Source of the DNA: Flexibacter flexilis DSM 6793
GTDB lineage: Bacteria; Bacteroidota; Bacteroidia; Cytophagales; Flexibacteraceae
Reading direction: 5' to 3'
DNA length: 64,000 nt
Assembly: GCF_900112255.1 (NCBI RefSeq)
Contig: NZ_FOLE01000011.1
Coordinates: forward strand, 1-64,000
A model generated the notes under the pieces. That model searched no databases. It was not told where the DNA came from and saw only the letters and a list, made by a program, of their open reading frames with translations. A program made the translations under genes and the position numbers. Positions 31,420-40,678 of the stretch are shown in pieces; the stretch's first letter is position 1; each line of letters starts with the position of its first letter.

Positions 31420-31452
31420 CTTTTTTCGTTTAAAATCGCTTAGACGAAGGCC

Positions 31453-31538
31453 GCCGGGATGGTGAAATTGGTAGACACGCAGGACTTAAAATCCTGTAAC
31501 CCCTAAAGGTTGTGTGGGTTCAAGTCCCACTCCTGGTA
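31453..31538 (+). tRNA. tRNA-Leu (UAA)
   Basis: 86 bases, class II with a long variable arm. The acceptor GCCGGGA pairs with TCCTGGT using two G-U pairs. The anticodon loop CTTAAAA between AGGA and TCCT gives anticodon TAA. The T-arm is GTGGGTTCAAGTCCCAC. It lies 33 bases after the tRNA-Gly, in the same transcript. Confidence 0.97.
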
Positions 31539-31552
31539 CAAAAATACATTTT

Positions 31553-31580
31553 AAGCCAAACATCTGATGTTTGGCTTTTT
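31553..31580 (+). terminator. terminator of the tRNA operon
   Basis: AAGCCAAACAT / ATGTTTGGCTT (31553-31563, 31567-31577), three-base loop, then T. Confidence 0.9.
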
Positions 31581-31631
31581 CTTTTTACATACTTTTAGCT
31601 TTACTCATTACTTCTTTTGATAATTTTAGGG

Positions 31632-31639
31632 TACTTTTG
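31632..31639 (+). promoter_or_regulatory. -7 box ahead of the EnvC-like gene
   Basis: TACTTTTG matches TAnnTTTG exactly, 32 bases before the ATG. A well-spaced TTTG upstream is not obvious. Confidence 0.5.
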
Positions 31640-31671
31640 CAACTTGTAGTATTAGCATAATTCACAGGTGT

Positions 31672-32904
31672 ATGTTTCCTAATTATCGGTTTGTATGGTT
31701 TTTCGGGCTGGCGGCTCTGCTGCTTACTGCGCCAGTGGCTTTGGCGCAAAAAAGCAAAGCCGAACTCGAAGAAGAACGAAAGGAGAATCAACAAAAAATA
31801 GAAGAGGCTGGGCGAATTTTGGAAGAAACTACTTCCGAGAAAAAAGTAACCATTGGCCAACTCAATGCCCTGAACCAACAGGTCTCGGCAAGACGCAGAC
31901 TCATCAACTCCATCAATAGCGAAATAAACCTGCTCACGCAGGATATGTCCGAAATAGATATTATCAAACTTTCTTTGGAACGAGATATGGCCAAGCTGCG
32001 CAGCGAATACGCTACTATGCTGTATGCGGCCTCCAAAGCTACCGTTCATGATCGCCTCATGTTTATTTTGTCTGCCCCGACCTTCAATAGCATGGTGATG
32101 CGCGTGCAATACATGAAGCAATATTCGGAAATGCGCCGCGAACAAGTGGAAGTAATCCGTAGAGTAAGCCGTACGCTTGAATCGCAGCAAGTAAAATTAG
32201 TGAGCAAGAAAAAGCAAAAAGTTACGCTTTTGGTAGCCCAACTTTCCGAAAACGAAAAATTGCAAGCACTCAAAGGCCAACAAAAAGAACTCGTACAGCA
32301 GCTTTCGGCACGCGAACGCGAACTTCGCGCCGACTTGCAAGCCCGCCAAGATGCCGACCAACGCATGGAACGCATGATTGCCGACCTTGTGCGCCGCGAA
32401 ATGCGTCGTGCAGCGCGTGAAGCACGCGAGGCCAACCGCGAAGTAGCCGAAGAAAACAAAATTACCCTTACGCCCGAAGCGGCGCAATTGTCCAACTCTT
32501 TTGCAGGAAATAAATCGCGCCTGATTTGGCCTGTGGCCTCTGGCTTTATTTCGGGTAAATTTGGCCGCCAACCGCATCCCGTTTTGCCGCGTGTATATGT
32601 GGACAACTTGGGGGTGAATATCCAAACCAATCAAGGAGAAGACGTAAGAGCAGTGTTTAAAGGCACAGTTGGTTTTATTGCCAATATGCCTGGTGCTGGT
32701 ACGCTCGTTACCATTATTCACGGCGATTATTTCACCGTGTACGGCAACCTGAAAGACGTATCGGTAAAAGCAGGCCAAAAAGTAAAAGCCAAAGACCGCA
32801 TTGGAGAAGTAATGACCGACAAAGACGGTGCAGCTGAACTTCAATTCCAAATTTGGAAAGTAAAAGACCGCCTAAATCCAGAAGCATGGCTTTCGCCAAA
32901 ATAA
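31672..32904 (+). CDS. EnvC-like murein hydrolase activator (degenerate M23/LytM domain)
   Basis: 410 residues: signal peptide (to about residue 25, PVALAQ), a long periplasmic coiled coil (about 27-260, with LEEERKENQQKIEEAGRI), then a LytM/M23 domain. In active M23 enzymes zinc is held by HxxxD and HxH motifs. Here the first site reads YVDNLGVNI and the last reads HGDYFTVYGNL, so ligands are missing and the domain should be catalytically dead. That matches EnvC, which activates cell-wall amidases at division. An amidase partner is not in the window. The gene begins a plus-strand run up to porD. Confidence 0.88.
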   Translation: MFPNYRFVWFFGLAALLLTAPVALAQKSKAELEEERKENQQKIEEAGRILEETTSEKKVTIGQLNALNQQVSARRRLINSINSEINLLTQDMSEIDIIKLSLERDMAKLRSEYATMLYAASKATVHDRLMFILSAPTFNSMVMRVQYMKQYSEMRREQVEVIRRVSRTLESQQVKLVSKKKQKVTLLVAQLSENEKLQALKGQQKELVQQLSARERELRADLQARQDADQRMERMIADLVRREMRRAAREAREANREVAEENKITLTPEAAQLSNSFAGNKSRLIWPVASGFISGKFGRQPHPVLPRVYVDNLGVNIQTNQGEDVRAVFKGTVGFIANMPGAGTLVTIIHGDYFTVYGNLKDVSVKAGQKVKAKDRIGEVMTDKDGAAELQFQIWKVKDRLNPEAWLSPK

Positions 32905-32946
32905 ATTAAACTTTTGTTGTAAAAAATTCCCTTCTTTAGATTTCTG

Positions 32947-33675
32947 ATGAAACAGATTGACGTTTGTTTGAGCCCTGAGTTGTTGCATTTGTTTGATATG
33001 CGCGGCAAAGTGGTCGTTGTAATTGATATTTTGCGTGCTACCTCGTGCATGACGGTCGCGATGGCGCATGGCGTGGCTGGCATTATTCCAGTGGCCAGTT
33101 TGGAAGAATGTATGGAACTAAAAGCGGCAGGTTACATTACGGCAGCCGAACGCGATGGCAAAAAAGCCGAAGGTTTTGACATTGGCAACTCGCCTTTTAG
33201 CTACATGGAATCGTATTTGGTGGGTCAGACGATCGGCATGACGACCACCAACGGCACAACGGCCATTGCGCGTTCGCGCGAAGCCGAACAAATTATAGTT
33301 GGTTCGTTTTTGAACCTAACGACTGTAGCCGAATATTTGCACACGCTGCCAAACGATGTGGTGTTGCTTTGTTCGGGCTGGAAGGGCATGGCCAACGCCG
33401 AAGACACGCTTTATGCGGGGGCTTTGGTGGCTTTGTTGGAAAATGAATATAGCTTCGCGACAGACGCACCAATTTTGGCTAAAGTACTGTACGATAGTGC
33501 AAAAGAAGATATGCTTACGTTTTTGTCGGCTTCTTCGCACGTGAGCCGCCTGCATAATTTGAACATTACAGAAGACATTAAGTTTTGCCTTACACCCGAC
33601 CAATACAGCGTTATTCCTGTGTTGAAAGATGGTGTGTTGGTGCCACTTACGCCTATAGAAACTTCTGCAAACTAA
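32947..33675 (+). CDS. comB: 2-phosphosulfolactate phosphatase
   Basis: 242 residues. ComB hydrolyses 2-phosphosulfolactate to sulfolactate, known from coenzyme M synthesis in archaea; bacterial homologues are common though their route is less clear. Family signatures: VVVIDILRATSCMTVAMAHG, GFDIGNSPFSY and TTTNGTTAI, plus LCSGWKG. In Cytophagales a link with sulfonated lipids or sulfolactate has been imagined; nothing in this window supports it directly. It lies 42 bases after the EnvC-like gene and 24 bases before the exonuclease gene, so an operon is plausible. Confidence 0.88.
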   Translation: MKQIDVCLSPELLHLFDMRGKVVVVIDILRATSCMTVAMAHGVAGIIPVASLEECMELKAAGYITAAERDGKKAEGFDIGNSPFSYMESYLVGQTIGMTTTNGTTAIARSREAEQIIVGSFLNLTTVAEYLHTLPNDVVLLCSGWKGMANAEDTLYAGALVALLENEYSFATDAPILAKVLYDSAKEDMLTFLSASSHVSRLHNLNITEDIKFCLTPDQYSVIPVLKDGVLVPLTPIETSAN

Positions 33676-33699
33676 ATTGAATAAAACTTAAAAACCCCG

Positions 33700-34446
33700 A
33701 TGAGCAACAACAAGCCGAAACTTAAAGACATTTTGTTTTTGGACATAGAAACCACTTCTGTTACAGCCAATTATGCACAACTTTCGCCCACCATGCAAAA
33801 AATGTGGGACAGAAAAGCCGCTTATTGGTCAGAAGAAAAATCTGCTTTGCAGCCCGCCGAATGGTACGACCAGAAAGCGGCCTTGTTGGCAGAATTTGGG
33901 CAAATAGTGGCCATCGGGGTTGCTTATTTTTACGAAGACGAATACGGCCAATGGTGTTTGCGTAGCAAAGCCATTACGGGCAAAGACGAAACCAGTATTT
34001 TGCAACAATTTGTCATGCTTTTGGGGCAAAAACGCTTCGATGTGCGTCGCACGCTGTTGTGTGCGCACAATGGCCGCGAATTTGATTTTCCGTTTTTGTG
34101 TCGCCGCATGGCTGTACATCAAATGCCCATTCCTGAACTGTTGTACTCGCCTTTGCGCAAGCCTTGGGAAATGCCTTTGTTGGATACCATGGAAATGTGG
34201 CGTTTTGGCGACCGTCGTAGTTACGCGCCTTTGGTTTTGTTGGCTGAATTGCTTGGCGTGCCGCAAATGCCTGAAGATACGCTGGAGCACGACAAAGTTT
34301 CGGCTTTTTATTATCAAAATCCTGAAGAAAATTTACCTAAAATTGCAGACCTTGCCCGCCACGATGTAGTATTGGTGGCGCAAGTGTATTTGGCTCTGAC
34401 GGGTCAGCCTGCCGTTCACCCCGATAACATTTTTTATGTCGATTAG
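33700..34446 (+). CDS. predicted 3'-5' exonuclease, PolB-type (DEDD)
   Basis: 248 residues. The exonuclease motifs are seen: ExoI DIETT near residue 15, ExoII HNGREFDFPFL near 124-134, and ExoIII with the late RHDVVLVAQVY. This is the pattern of DNA-polymerase-B-like stand-alone exonucleases of the RNase H fold. A role in DNA or RNA end trimming is expected; there is no polymerase domain. It is placed 24 bases after comB. The LLDTMEMWRFGDRRSYAPL stretch resembles the family's central region. Confidence 0.8.
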   Translation: MSNNKPKLKDILFLDIETTSVTANYAQLSPTMQKMWDRKAAYWSEEKSALQPAEWYDQKAALLAEFGQIVAIGVAYFYEDEYGQWCLRSKAITGKDETSILQQFVMLLGQKRFDVRRTLLCAHNGREFDFPFLCRRMAVHQMPIPELLYSPLRKPWEMPLLDTMEMWRFGDRRSYAPLVLLAELLGVPQMPEDTLEHDKVSAFYYQNPEENLPKIADLARHDVVLVAQVYLALTGQPAVHPDNIFYVD

Positions 34447-34548
34447 ACGTTTCGTTAAAGAAATATAGAAAGAAATTATTGACACCAAATTCTAAATATT
34501 AACACAACAATTATTGCTAATCATTTAGCAAACAGAACCTACGAAATT

Positions 34549-35604
34549 ATGAGTACAAACCCGATTACGCTTCGAGTGGCGGCGGTAGTGCAAGAAACAC
34601 CCGAAGCAGTTAGCATTGCTTTTGAACAAAATTTAGAATATACGGCGGGTCAGTTTCTGACCATTATTGCCCCGATTGGCGGCCACGAAGTACGCAGAGC
34701 CTACTCGCTTTGTAGCGCACCGAGCAGCACCGACAAACCTACGATTGCCGTTAAAACAGTGCCTAATGGCTTGATGTCTAATTTTTTAGCTAAAAACCTA
34801 AAAGCTGGAGATACGTTACTTTCGTTGCCTGCGATGGGCAATTTTGCGCTCAAAGCCGAAACCGCCGCCAAACGCCATATTGTGTTGGTGGGTGCGGGGA
34901 GCGGCATTACGCCACTTTTTGCGATACTGAAAGAAGTGTTGCAAAACGAACCAAACAGTTATGTTTCGTTGGTGTACGGCAACCGCACGGAAGAAAGCAT
35001 CATGTTTTATGAGCAACTCAAACAATGGCAAGCCTCGTACCCAACGCGTTTGCGCGTGGTGCATACGCTCACGCAGCCGCCTGCGCAATGGAGCGGCGCG
35101 AAAGGTCGTATTAGTACAGAATTGATGGACGAATTGTTGTATCAGCTTGCCCCCGCGATGCCTGTGCAAAGCACCGAATATTTTATGTGCGGCCCGCAAG
35201 AAATGATGGACACGGTACAGAATTTGTTGGCCAGTAAGAGCGTAGCCAAAGCCAACGTACACCGCGAAAGTTTCTTTAGCAGCATAGACGAGGCCGCCAA
35301 GCAAGCCGCCGTAGAAGAACAAGGCATTATTACGCGTACCGTAACGGTGATTTACGATGGCGAAACGCACGCGTTTGAAGTGCAACCCGACCAAACAATT
35401 TTGGAAGCGGCTTTGGACAAAGACATAGATTTGCCGTATTCGTGCCAAAGCGGTTTGTGTACGGCCTGTAGAGGCAAGTGCAAGTCGGGCAAAGTGCATT
35501 TGGACGAAAGAGAAGGTCTCTCGGACAATGAACTCAATGCTGGATACGTTCTTACTTGCGTGAGCCACCCGCTTACAGCTGATGTGGTCATTGAAATTGG
35601 TTAG
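34549..35604 (+). CDS. PaaE-like ferredoxin reductase (FAD, NAD(P)H, 2Fe-2S)
   Basis: 351 residues. Order: an FAD-binding barrel with RRAYSLCSAPSS (residues about 50-62), an NAD(P) domain with VLVGAGSGITPLFAIL (about 108-123), and a C-terminal plant-type ferredoxin with SCQSGLCTACRGKC and a later Cys (LTCVSHP). This is the architecture of PaaE, the reductase of phenylacetyl-CoA epoxidase. No paaABC genes are nearby, so it may serve another oxygenase or desaturase. The ATG at 34549 follows an AT-rich gap of about 100 bases. Confidence 0.9.
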   Translation: MSTNPITLRVAAVVQETPEAVSIAFEQNLEYTAGQFLTIIAPIGGHEVRRAYSLCSAPSSTDKPTIAVKTVPNGLMSNFLAKNLKAGDTLLSLPAMGNFALKAETAAKRHIVLVGAGSGITPLFAILKEVLQNEPNSYVSLVYGNRTEESIMFYEQLKQWQASYPTRLRVVHTLTQPPAQWSGAKGRISTELMDELLYQLAPAMPVQSTEYFMCGPQEMMDTVQNLLASKSVAKANVHRESFFSSIDEAAKQAAVEEQGIITRTVTVIYDGETHAFEVQPDQTILEAALDKDIDLPYSCQSGLCTACRGKCKSGKVHLDEREGLSDNELNAGYVLTCVSHPLTADVVIEIG

Positions 35605-35647
35605 TAACAAAATTTACCCAAAACCAAAAAACTGGGCAAAAACTGTG

Positions 35648-36547
35648 ATGATGCGTAAATATTTTCTTTCGTTGGCGTTGGTTTGTGGCGTGGCTGTGGC
35701 TACTCAGGCACAAGAATTTAACTGTAATGTCAATATCAATGACGACAAGGCGCAAAGCGTGGACACCCGCGTTTTTGTGGAAATGAAGCGTTCGATTATT
35801 GATTTTATGAACTTACGCCGCTGGACTACGGACACGTACAGCAACGAAGAACGTATTTCTTGTAATATCCTGATTACCATTACGGAAGTGGTGGGGGTAG
35901 GAAAATACAAGGCTACGGCGCAAATCCAGTCGGCGCGACCCGTGTACGGCTCTGGCTATGAGACGATGGTATTTAATTATTTAGACCAAGATTGGGCATT
36001 CCAATACACAGAAGGCCAGCCTATGGAATTTAACGAAAATACCTATACCAATGATCTTACGTCTTTGTTGGCGTTTTATGCATATGTGATGCTGGGCTAC
36101 GATGCGGACACGTTCTCTAAGTTGGGCGGAAAACCGTATTACAATAAAGCACAAGTAATCATGGCCAATGGCTCGCAAGGTACAAGCAAAGGCTGGCAGG
36201 CTTTTGACGGGACAAAATGCCGTTATTGGTTGTTGGAAAATATGCTCAATCAGCAAGTTACGCCGTACCGCGAAGGGCTTTATAATTATTATCGCTTGGG
36301 ACTGGACACGTATTTGCAAAATCCAGAACAGTCGCGTACAGTGATTTTAGATGTTTTGAACAAAATAAAAACTGTCAATACACAAAAGCCATCTTGTTTG
36401 GTGCTGAACAACTTTTTTGATGCCAAAGCCAACGAGCTAATCAATGTTTTTTCGGATGGTGCGCCACAAGAAAAACAATCGGCCTACAATATATTGTCGC
36501 AACTCGACCCAACCAAAACTGAAAAGTATCAGAAATTAATCAAGTAA
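35648..36547 (+). CDS. porD: PorD-family protein (DUF4835), T9SS-associated
   Basis: 299 residues from the ATG at 35648 (MMRKYFLSLAL); the open frame extends back to 35582 inside the preceding gene. A signal peptide ends near TQAQ. The body has QEFNCNVNINDDKAQ, then LRRWTTDTYSNEERI and FNYLDQDWAFQY, characteristic of DUF4835/PorD, a protein needed for or associated with type IX secretion. That agrees with three T9SS cargo genes in this window. It lies about 45 bases past the reductase gene, without a terminator between, and ends at a strong one. Confidence 0.85.
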   Translation: MMRKYFLSLALVCGVAVATQAQEFNCNVNINDDKAQSVDTRVFVEMKRSIIDFMNLRRWTTDTYSNEERISCNILITITEVVGVGKYKATAQIQSARPVYGSGYETMVFNYLDQDWAFQYTEGQPMEFNENTYTNDLTSLLAFYAYVMLGYDADTFSKLGGKPYYNKAQVIMANGSQGTSKGWQAFDGTKCRYWLLENMLNQQVTPYREGLYNYYRLGLDTYLQNPEQSRTVILDVLNKIKTVNTQKPSCLVLNNFFDAKANELINVFSDGAPQEKQSAYNILSQLDPTKTEKYQKLIK

Positions 36548-36552
36548 TAAGA

Positions 36553-36591
36553 AAAAGCCCCCAACCATCGGTGTGATAGTTGGGGGCTTTT
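36553..36591. terminator. bidirectional terminator between porD and the histidine kinase
   Basis: AAAAGCCCCCAAC (36553-36565) pairs with GTTGGGGGCTTTT (36579-36591). The genes on both sides converge on it. Confidence 0.9.
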
Positions 36592-36595
36592 GTTT

Positions 36596-38716
36596 TTATG
36601 CTTTGCTTGGCATTTCGCGGCTGGTTTTGTCGGAAAAAGTAATGACAAACACTGCACCGTTGTCGTTATAAGTTTCAAACGTAGCATTGATTTGGCCTGC
36701 AAGACCTTTTACCAATGGCATGCCTAAAGTAGAAGTTTCCATGACAAATTCGGGTAACCCAATGCCGTTGTCATAAACTTTAAGTTGATATAAACCTGTT
36801 TTTTCGTCTTGGTGAAAGGTTACGTAAATTTTTCCATCACGACCATCAGGAAAAGCATATTTGTAACAATTTAAAACTAACTCATTGATAATGAGTCCAC
36901 AAGGGATGGCCGTCTCAATATCCAAATACAATAACGTTTCGGAAGCAATGGCCATAAGTTCTACATGACTACTACGGTGCGAGCTGGCTAACATACTCAC
37001 AAGGCTTTGCAGGTAACTATTAAACTCTATTCGCGAAAGGTCTGGCGACTGATACAGTTTTTCGTGCACCAAAGCCATCGCCTTGATGCGGCGTTGGCTG
37101 TCGGCATAAAGTTCTAAAATGGCTTTATCCTGTATTTTTTGGGCTTGCAAAAACAACAAACTTGAAATAATCTGCATATTATTTTTTACGCGATGATGTA
37201 TTTCTTTGATGAGTGTTTCTTTTTCGCGCAAATTCCGATTCAGTTGATTTTCGCTGTTGATGCGCTGCGTAATATCTTGCATAATGCCTTGATAACCAAT
37301 CCATTCGTTTTTGAAATTGAATAAAGGCGTACCAGACATCTCTAACACTACTGTGCTTCCGTCTTTGGTTAAAAATTGTAATTGATAGAAAGAAAAAGAT
37401 CCGCGCCTGCTTTTTACTTCCTGAAAATATGCCATGTTTTGATCTACATTTACAAGGGGCATTAGCAACCAAGTCGGTTTCCCGATTATTTCGTCGGGCG
37501 AATAGCCAAGTACTTGCTCTACGGCAGGGCTGATGTAGGTAAATACACTTTCGGTATTAGTACTCCAAACCAAATCGCTAATAGATTCAACCAAATTCCT
37601 GAAACGCAATTCGCTGACACTCAATTGAAAATCTTTGCTTTTACTTTCCCTAATATCCCGAATAACCAAAAGTTTTTCGAGGCTTCCATCTGTATAAGAT
37701 ACAGTGTTATGGCTCATATCCACATAAATATGCTCTCCCGTGCTACCGACATGTATGGTTTCGCCTTGCCAGTAGCCTAAGCTTTGAGTATCTCTTTCAA
37801 ATTTTTGTTCTTGTTCGGGGTCAAACCAATGCATGGTGAGCAACTCAGAAAGCGACTTGCCTATGGCCTCTTTCGAGGTTGTACAATACAACGTTTCGGC
37901 AGCAGGGTTCATATAGGTAATTTCATCACGGGCATTAGTACCAATGATCGCTTCCTTAATTTGGGAAATAATATGCTCCGTATAAGTAAGCTGCTTTTGT
38001 GTTTGCTTTTGCGTAGTTACGTCCCGAAGGCTAAAAATAAGGCCATCTAATTGGGTTTGCGCCGAAAGTCTTCCGCCAAATGCTTCCATCGGAATCCATT
38101 CTCCCGTTTTGCTACGGCAATGAAGTTCTGGAAAATAGACACTGCGCGTCTTATCCCATTCTTTGCGGTTAAATATTTCGCATACTTCGCTGCGTTCTCG
38201 GGGGTGAATAAAATCCCATGCCAATTTTTCGGTAAGCTCTTCGGGCAGGTAACCCAAAATATTGGTTACTGATGGCGAAATGTACAATATTGCACCTGAA
38301 GGACTTAGAATAAAAACAATGTCCGTCGTGCTTTGAGCTATCATGCTCAACCAGTCTTTTTCTTCGAGATGCTTTTGCGCACGGGAGACTTGTTTTATTG
38401 CTTTTTCAATAATGAACCAAAGTCTTTTGATGCTTAAATTTTCGCGACAAATTACATCTGTTAAGTAAGTGTGTGAAAGAGCTTCTTCTTCTTGGTGTTT
38501 ATCACACACCACCACGATGTTTTGGCTCAAATGGTCTGGAATATAATCTAATAACTTGTAAGCTACTACCCAAAGCGTCGGTTTAGGCAAATTACTTAAA
38601 CTCTGTCCCTCAGGCGACGGGAAGTGAGATACCTCGTAGTACTCGTTTAGTTGCTCCAAATTACCGAAAGATAAACCTACAAAATAGAGAATAGGCTTAC
38701 TAGTCCCCATAATCAA
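36596..38716 (-). CDS. PAS-domain sensor histidine kinase (HisKA_2/HATPase type)
   Basis: 706 residues, no membrane segment. The N-terminal 110 residues are of unknown type; then follow at least three PAS domains (about 120-235, 240-350 and 370-490; e.g. DIVFILSPSGAILYISPSV and DLVWSTNTESVFTYISPAV). The transmitter begins near residue 505 with EIHHRVKNNMQIISSLLFLQ, the H-box of HisKA_2/HWE-like kinases, and the ATPase part has INELVLNCYKYAF and DNGIGLP. No response regulator is adjacent. The signal is likely cytoplasmic. Start: ATG at 38714, with a second ATG two codons on. Confidence 0.9.
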   Translation of the reverse strand: MIMGTSKPILYFVGLSFGNLEQLNEYYEVSHFPSPEGQSLSNLPKPTLWVVAYKLLDYIPDHLSQNIVVVCDKHQEEEALSHTYLTDVICRENLSIKRLWFIIEKAIKQVSRAQKHLEEKDWLSMIAQSTTDIVFILSPSGAILYISPSVTNILGYLPEELTEKLAWDFIHPRERSEVCEIFNRKEWDKTRSVYFPELHCRSKTGEWIPMEAFGGRLSAQTQLDGLIFSLRDVTTQKQTQKQLTYTEHIISQIKEAIIGTNARDEITYMNPAAETLYCTTSKEAIGKSLSELLTMHWFDPEQEQKFERDTQSLGYWQGETIHVGSTGEHIYVDMSHNTVSYTDGSLEKLLVIRDIRESKSKDFQLSVSELRFRNLVESISDLVWSTNTESVFTYISPAVEQVLGYSPDEIIGKPTWLLMPLVNVDQNMAYFQEVKSRRGSFSFYQLQFLTKDGSTVVLEMSGTPLFNFKNEWIGYQGIMQDITQRINSENQLNRNLREKETLIKEIHHRVKNNMQIISSLLFLQAQKIQDKAILELYADSQRRIKAMALVHEKLYQSPDLSRIEFNSYLQSLVSMLASSHRSSHVELMAIASETLLYLDIETAIPCGLIINELVLNCYKYAFPDGRDGKIYVTFHQDEKTGLYQLKVYDNGIGLPEFVMETSTLGMPLVKGLAGQINATFETYNDNGAVFVITFSDKTSREMPSKA

Positions 38717-38858
38717 GGAAATTGTTTTTTTGTTATATAAAAAATTATTAGTAGTTGTAGTATGTTTCTGATTTGGGCAACCTAATCAAGCCGCGAAAGT
38801 AGTAACTCTTCCACAGATTTACTAAGTTTGTGGCTTATTCAATTTTATTAAAAGTATC

Positions 38859-40370
38859 GTGTTCTCTTTTTTTTCTTACTCCGAAAATAATCCTTTGATA
38901 TTCACCAACGCGCAGTTCTGGCTGTTCTTTGGTTTGGTTTTGCTGTTTTTTCAGTTCTCTTACACTCAGAAAACATTACGAAATATATTTTTGTTGCTGT
39001 TCAGCCTGTTTTTTTATTACAAATCAAGCGGCTTTTTTGTAAGTCTATTGTTGTTCACGACGGGCTGGGATTACCTGATGGGTAAGCTCATTTACAAAGA
39101 ACAAAAAGACTCGCTTCGCAAATTGTATGTGGCTTTGTGCGTGATCGTGAACCTTACTATTTTGGGTTATTTCAAATACACATATTTTTTGGCCGATATT
39201 ATCAACTCACTGTCGGGCAGTGAGTTGCATCCCGTAAATATAGTTTCGTTGGCTGCAAATCAATGGTTTGGGCAGCAGTTCGACATTCACAAAATCTTTT
39301 TGCCTGTGGGCGTTTCGTTCTATACGTTTCAGTCGATTAGTTATTGTGTGGATATTTACCGCAAAGAAATTTATCCAGTGGATAACATTTTGGATTATGC
39401 TTTTTTTGTGAGTTTTTTCCCGCAATTGGTGGCGGGGCCTATCGTGCGGGCTTCGGATTTTATTCCACAAATTTATCGCCGTTTTGAGTTGAGCCAATAC
39501 GAATTTGGCCACGCCGTTTGGCTGATTTTGGTGGGGCTTACCAAAAAGATTTTGATTTCGGATTATATCTCTATCAATTTCGTGGACAGGGTTTTTGATA
39601 GCCCGTTGGTGTATTCGGGGCTGGAAAATTTGTTGGCGGTGTATGGCTACACTATCCAAATTTACTGCGATTTTTCGGGCTACACGGACATTGCCATTGG
39701 TGTGGCTTTGCTGATGGGCTTTAGACTCAACCGCAATTTTGATTCGCCGTACCAGTCGGCCAACATTACCGAATTTTGGCGACGTTGGCATATTTCGCTG
39801 TCCTCGTGGCTGCGCGACTACTTGTACATTCCGTTGGGCGGCAACCGACACGGCAAGGCGCGTGCTTACCTTAACCAACTGATTACGATGTTGTTGGGCG
39901 GTTTGTGGCACGGAGCGCATTTACGTTTTATTATTTGGGGTGCGTTGCACGGAATGGCGTTGGCGGCACACAAATTTTATACAGATATTTTCAAAATTGA
40001 CCGCAAAAAACCTGTAACTACGTTGCAACGCTTGGCGGGCGGTTTCATCACCTTGCATTTTGTGGCTTTCTGCTGGATATTTTTTAGGGCGGCAGATATG
40101 GAAATAGTCGGGCAAGTGCTTTCGCAAATTGCGTTTAGCTTCAAACCCGAATTAGCTGGCCAGATTTTCAGTTCTTACAAAGTGGTTTTGCTCATGATTC
40201 TGGTTACGTTCCTGATACACTGGATTCCCCGCAGCAGCAAAGACAAACTCATTCATTATTTTGTCATTACGCCGATGCCGCTTAAAGCGGTGGTGGCCGC
40301 GCTGGTGGTGTTGGTACTGTATCAAGTCAAAACCGCCGAACTGCAACCATTTATTTATTTTCAGTTTTAG
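38859..40370 (+). CDS. MBOAT-family O-acyltransferase (AlgI/DltB type)
   Basis: 503 residues, a polytopic membrane protein with ten or more hydrophobic segments. MBOAT signatures: FFPQLVAGPIVRASDF, EFWRRWHISLSSWLRDYLY, and GGLWHGAHLRFIIWG with the putative catalytic His. This group acylates (mostly acetylates) surface polysaccharide or other envelope polymers. A partner SGNH-type protein, as in alginate or peptidoglycan systems, is not in view. The frame starts at a GTG (38859); no ATG fits better. It ends in a hairpin terminator before recA. Confidence 0.92.
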   Translation: MFSFFSYSENNPLIFTNAQFWLFFGLVLLFFQFSYTQKTLRNIFLLLFSLFFYYKSSGFFVSLLLFTTGWDYLMGKLIYKEQKDSLRKLYVALCVIVNLTILGYFKYTYFLADIINSLSGSELHPVNIVSLAANQWFGQQFDIHKIFLPVGVSFYTFQSISYCVDIYRKEIYPVDNILDYAFFVSFFPQLVAGPIVRASDFIPQIYRRFELSQYEFGHAVWLILVGLTKKILISDYISINFVDRVFDSPLVYSGLENLLAVYGYTIQIYCDFSGYTDIAIGVALLMGFRLNRNFDSPYQSANITEFWRRWHISLSSWLRDYLYIPLGGNRHGKARAYLNQLITMLLGGLWHGAHLRFIIWGALHGMALAAHKFYTDIFKIDRKKPVTTLQRLAGGFITLHFVAFCWIFFRAADMEIVGQVLSQIAFSFKPELAGQIFSSYKVVLLMILVTFLIHWIPRSSKDKLIHYFVITPMPLKAVVAALVVLVLYQVKTAELQPFIYFQF

Positions 40371-40397
40371 ACAAGATAATTTCAATATAAAATAATT

Positions 40398-40441
40398 ATC
40401 GCCATGTAATTTACTTCGGATAAGAAGGATTGTATGGCGAT
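40398..40441 (+). terminator. terminator of the MBOAT gene
   Basis: ATCGCCAT (40398 on) pairs with ATGGCGAT (to 40441), extended by five pairs including two G-U, loop 18, then a T-rich run. Confidence 0.65.
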
Positions 40442-40599
40442 TTTCTTTTAATGATTGATATACCGATGTTTACTCAAATCTTCTTATTTTTCCTTAAAAA
40501 AAGCTGTATTTTCTTTGCTCAAAACAAGGAAATCAGGCCGAAATTTAGTAAGTTTGTATGGTACAAAAACAGCCATATAGTGTACTGAAATACAGTGTG

Positions 40600-40625
40600 T
40601 TGAGTTGCTTTAGAAGCTATATTTG
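40600..40625 (+). promoter_or_regulatory. promoter candidate for recA
   Basis: TATATTTG (40618-40625) is an exact -7 box, 53 bases ahead of the ATG; TTG at 40600-40602 is a somewhat close -33 element (15 bases). No LexA-type operator was recognised in 40442-40678. Confidence 0.5.
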
Positions 40626-40678
40626 CTGGTGCTGTTCGCTTTATTAATCAAAACAAATTTTAGTATCTCTATTACATC

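Noticed and set aside
31238-31465. Plus-strand frame over the tRNA genes
   Set aside because: The tRNA-Gly and start of tRNA-Leu occupy its second half, and there is a better promoter for the tRNAs than for a protein.
32947-33675. Sulfonolipid or coenzyme M pathway based on comB
   Set aside because: Only one gene of such a route is present, so a pathway cannot be claimed.
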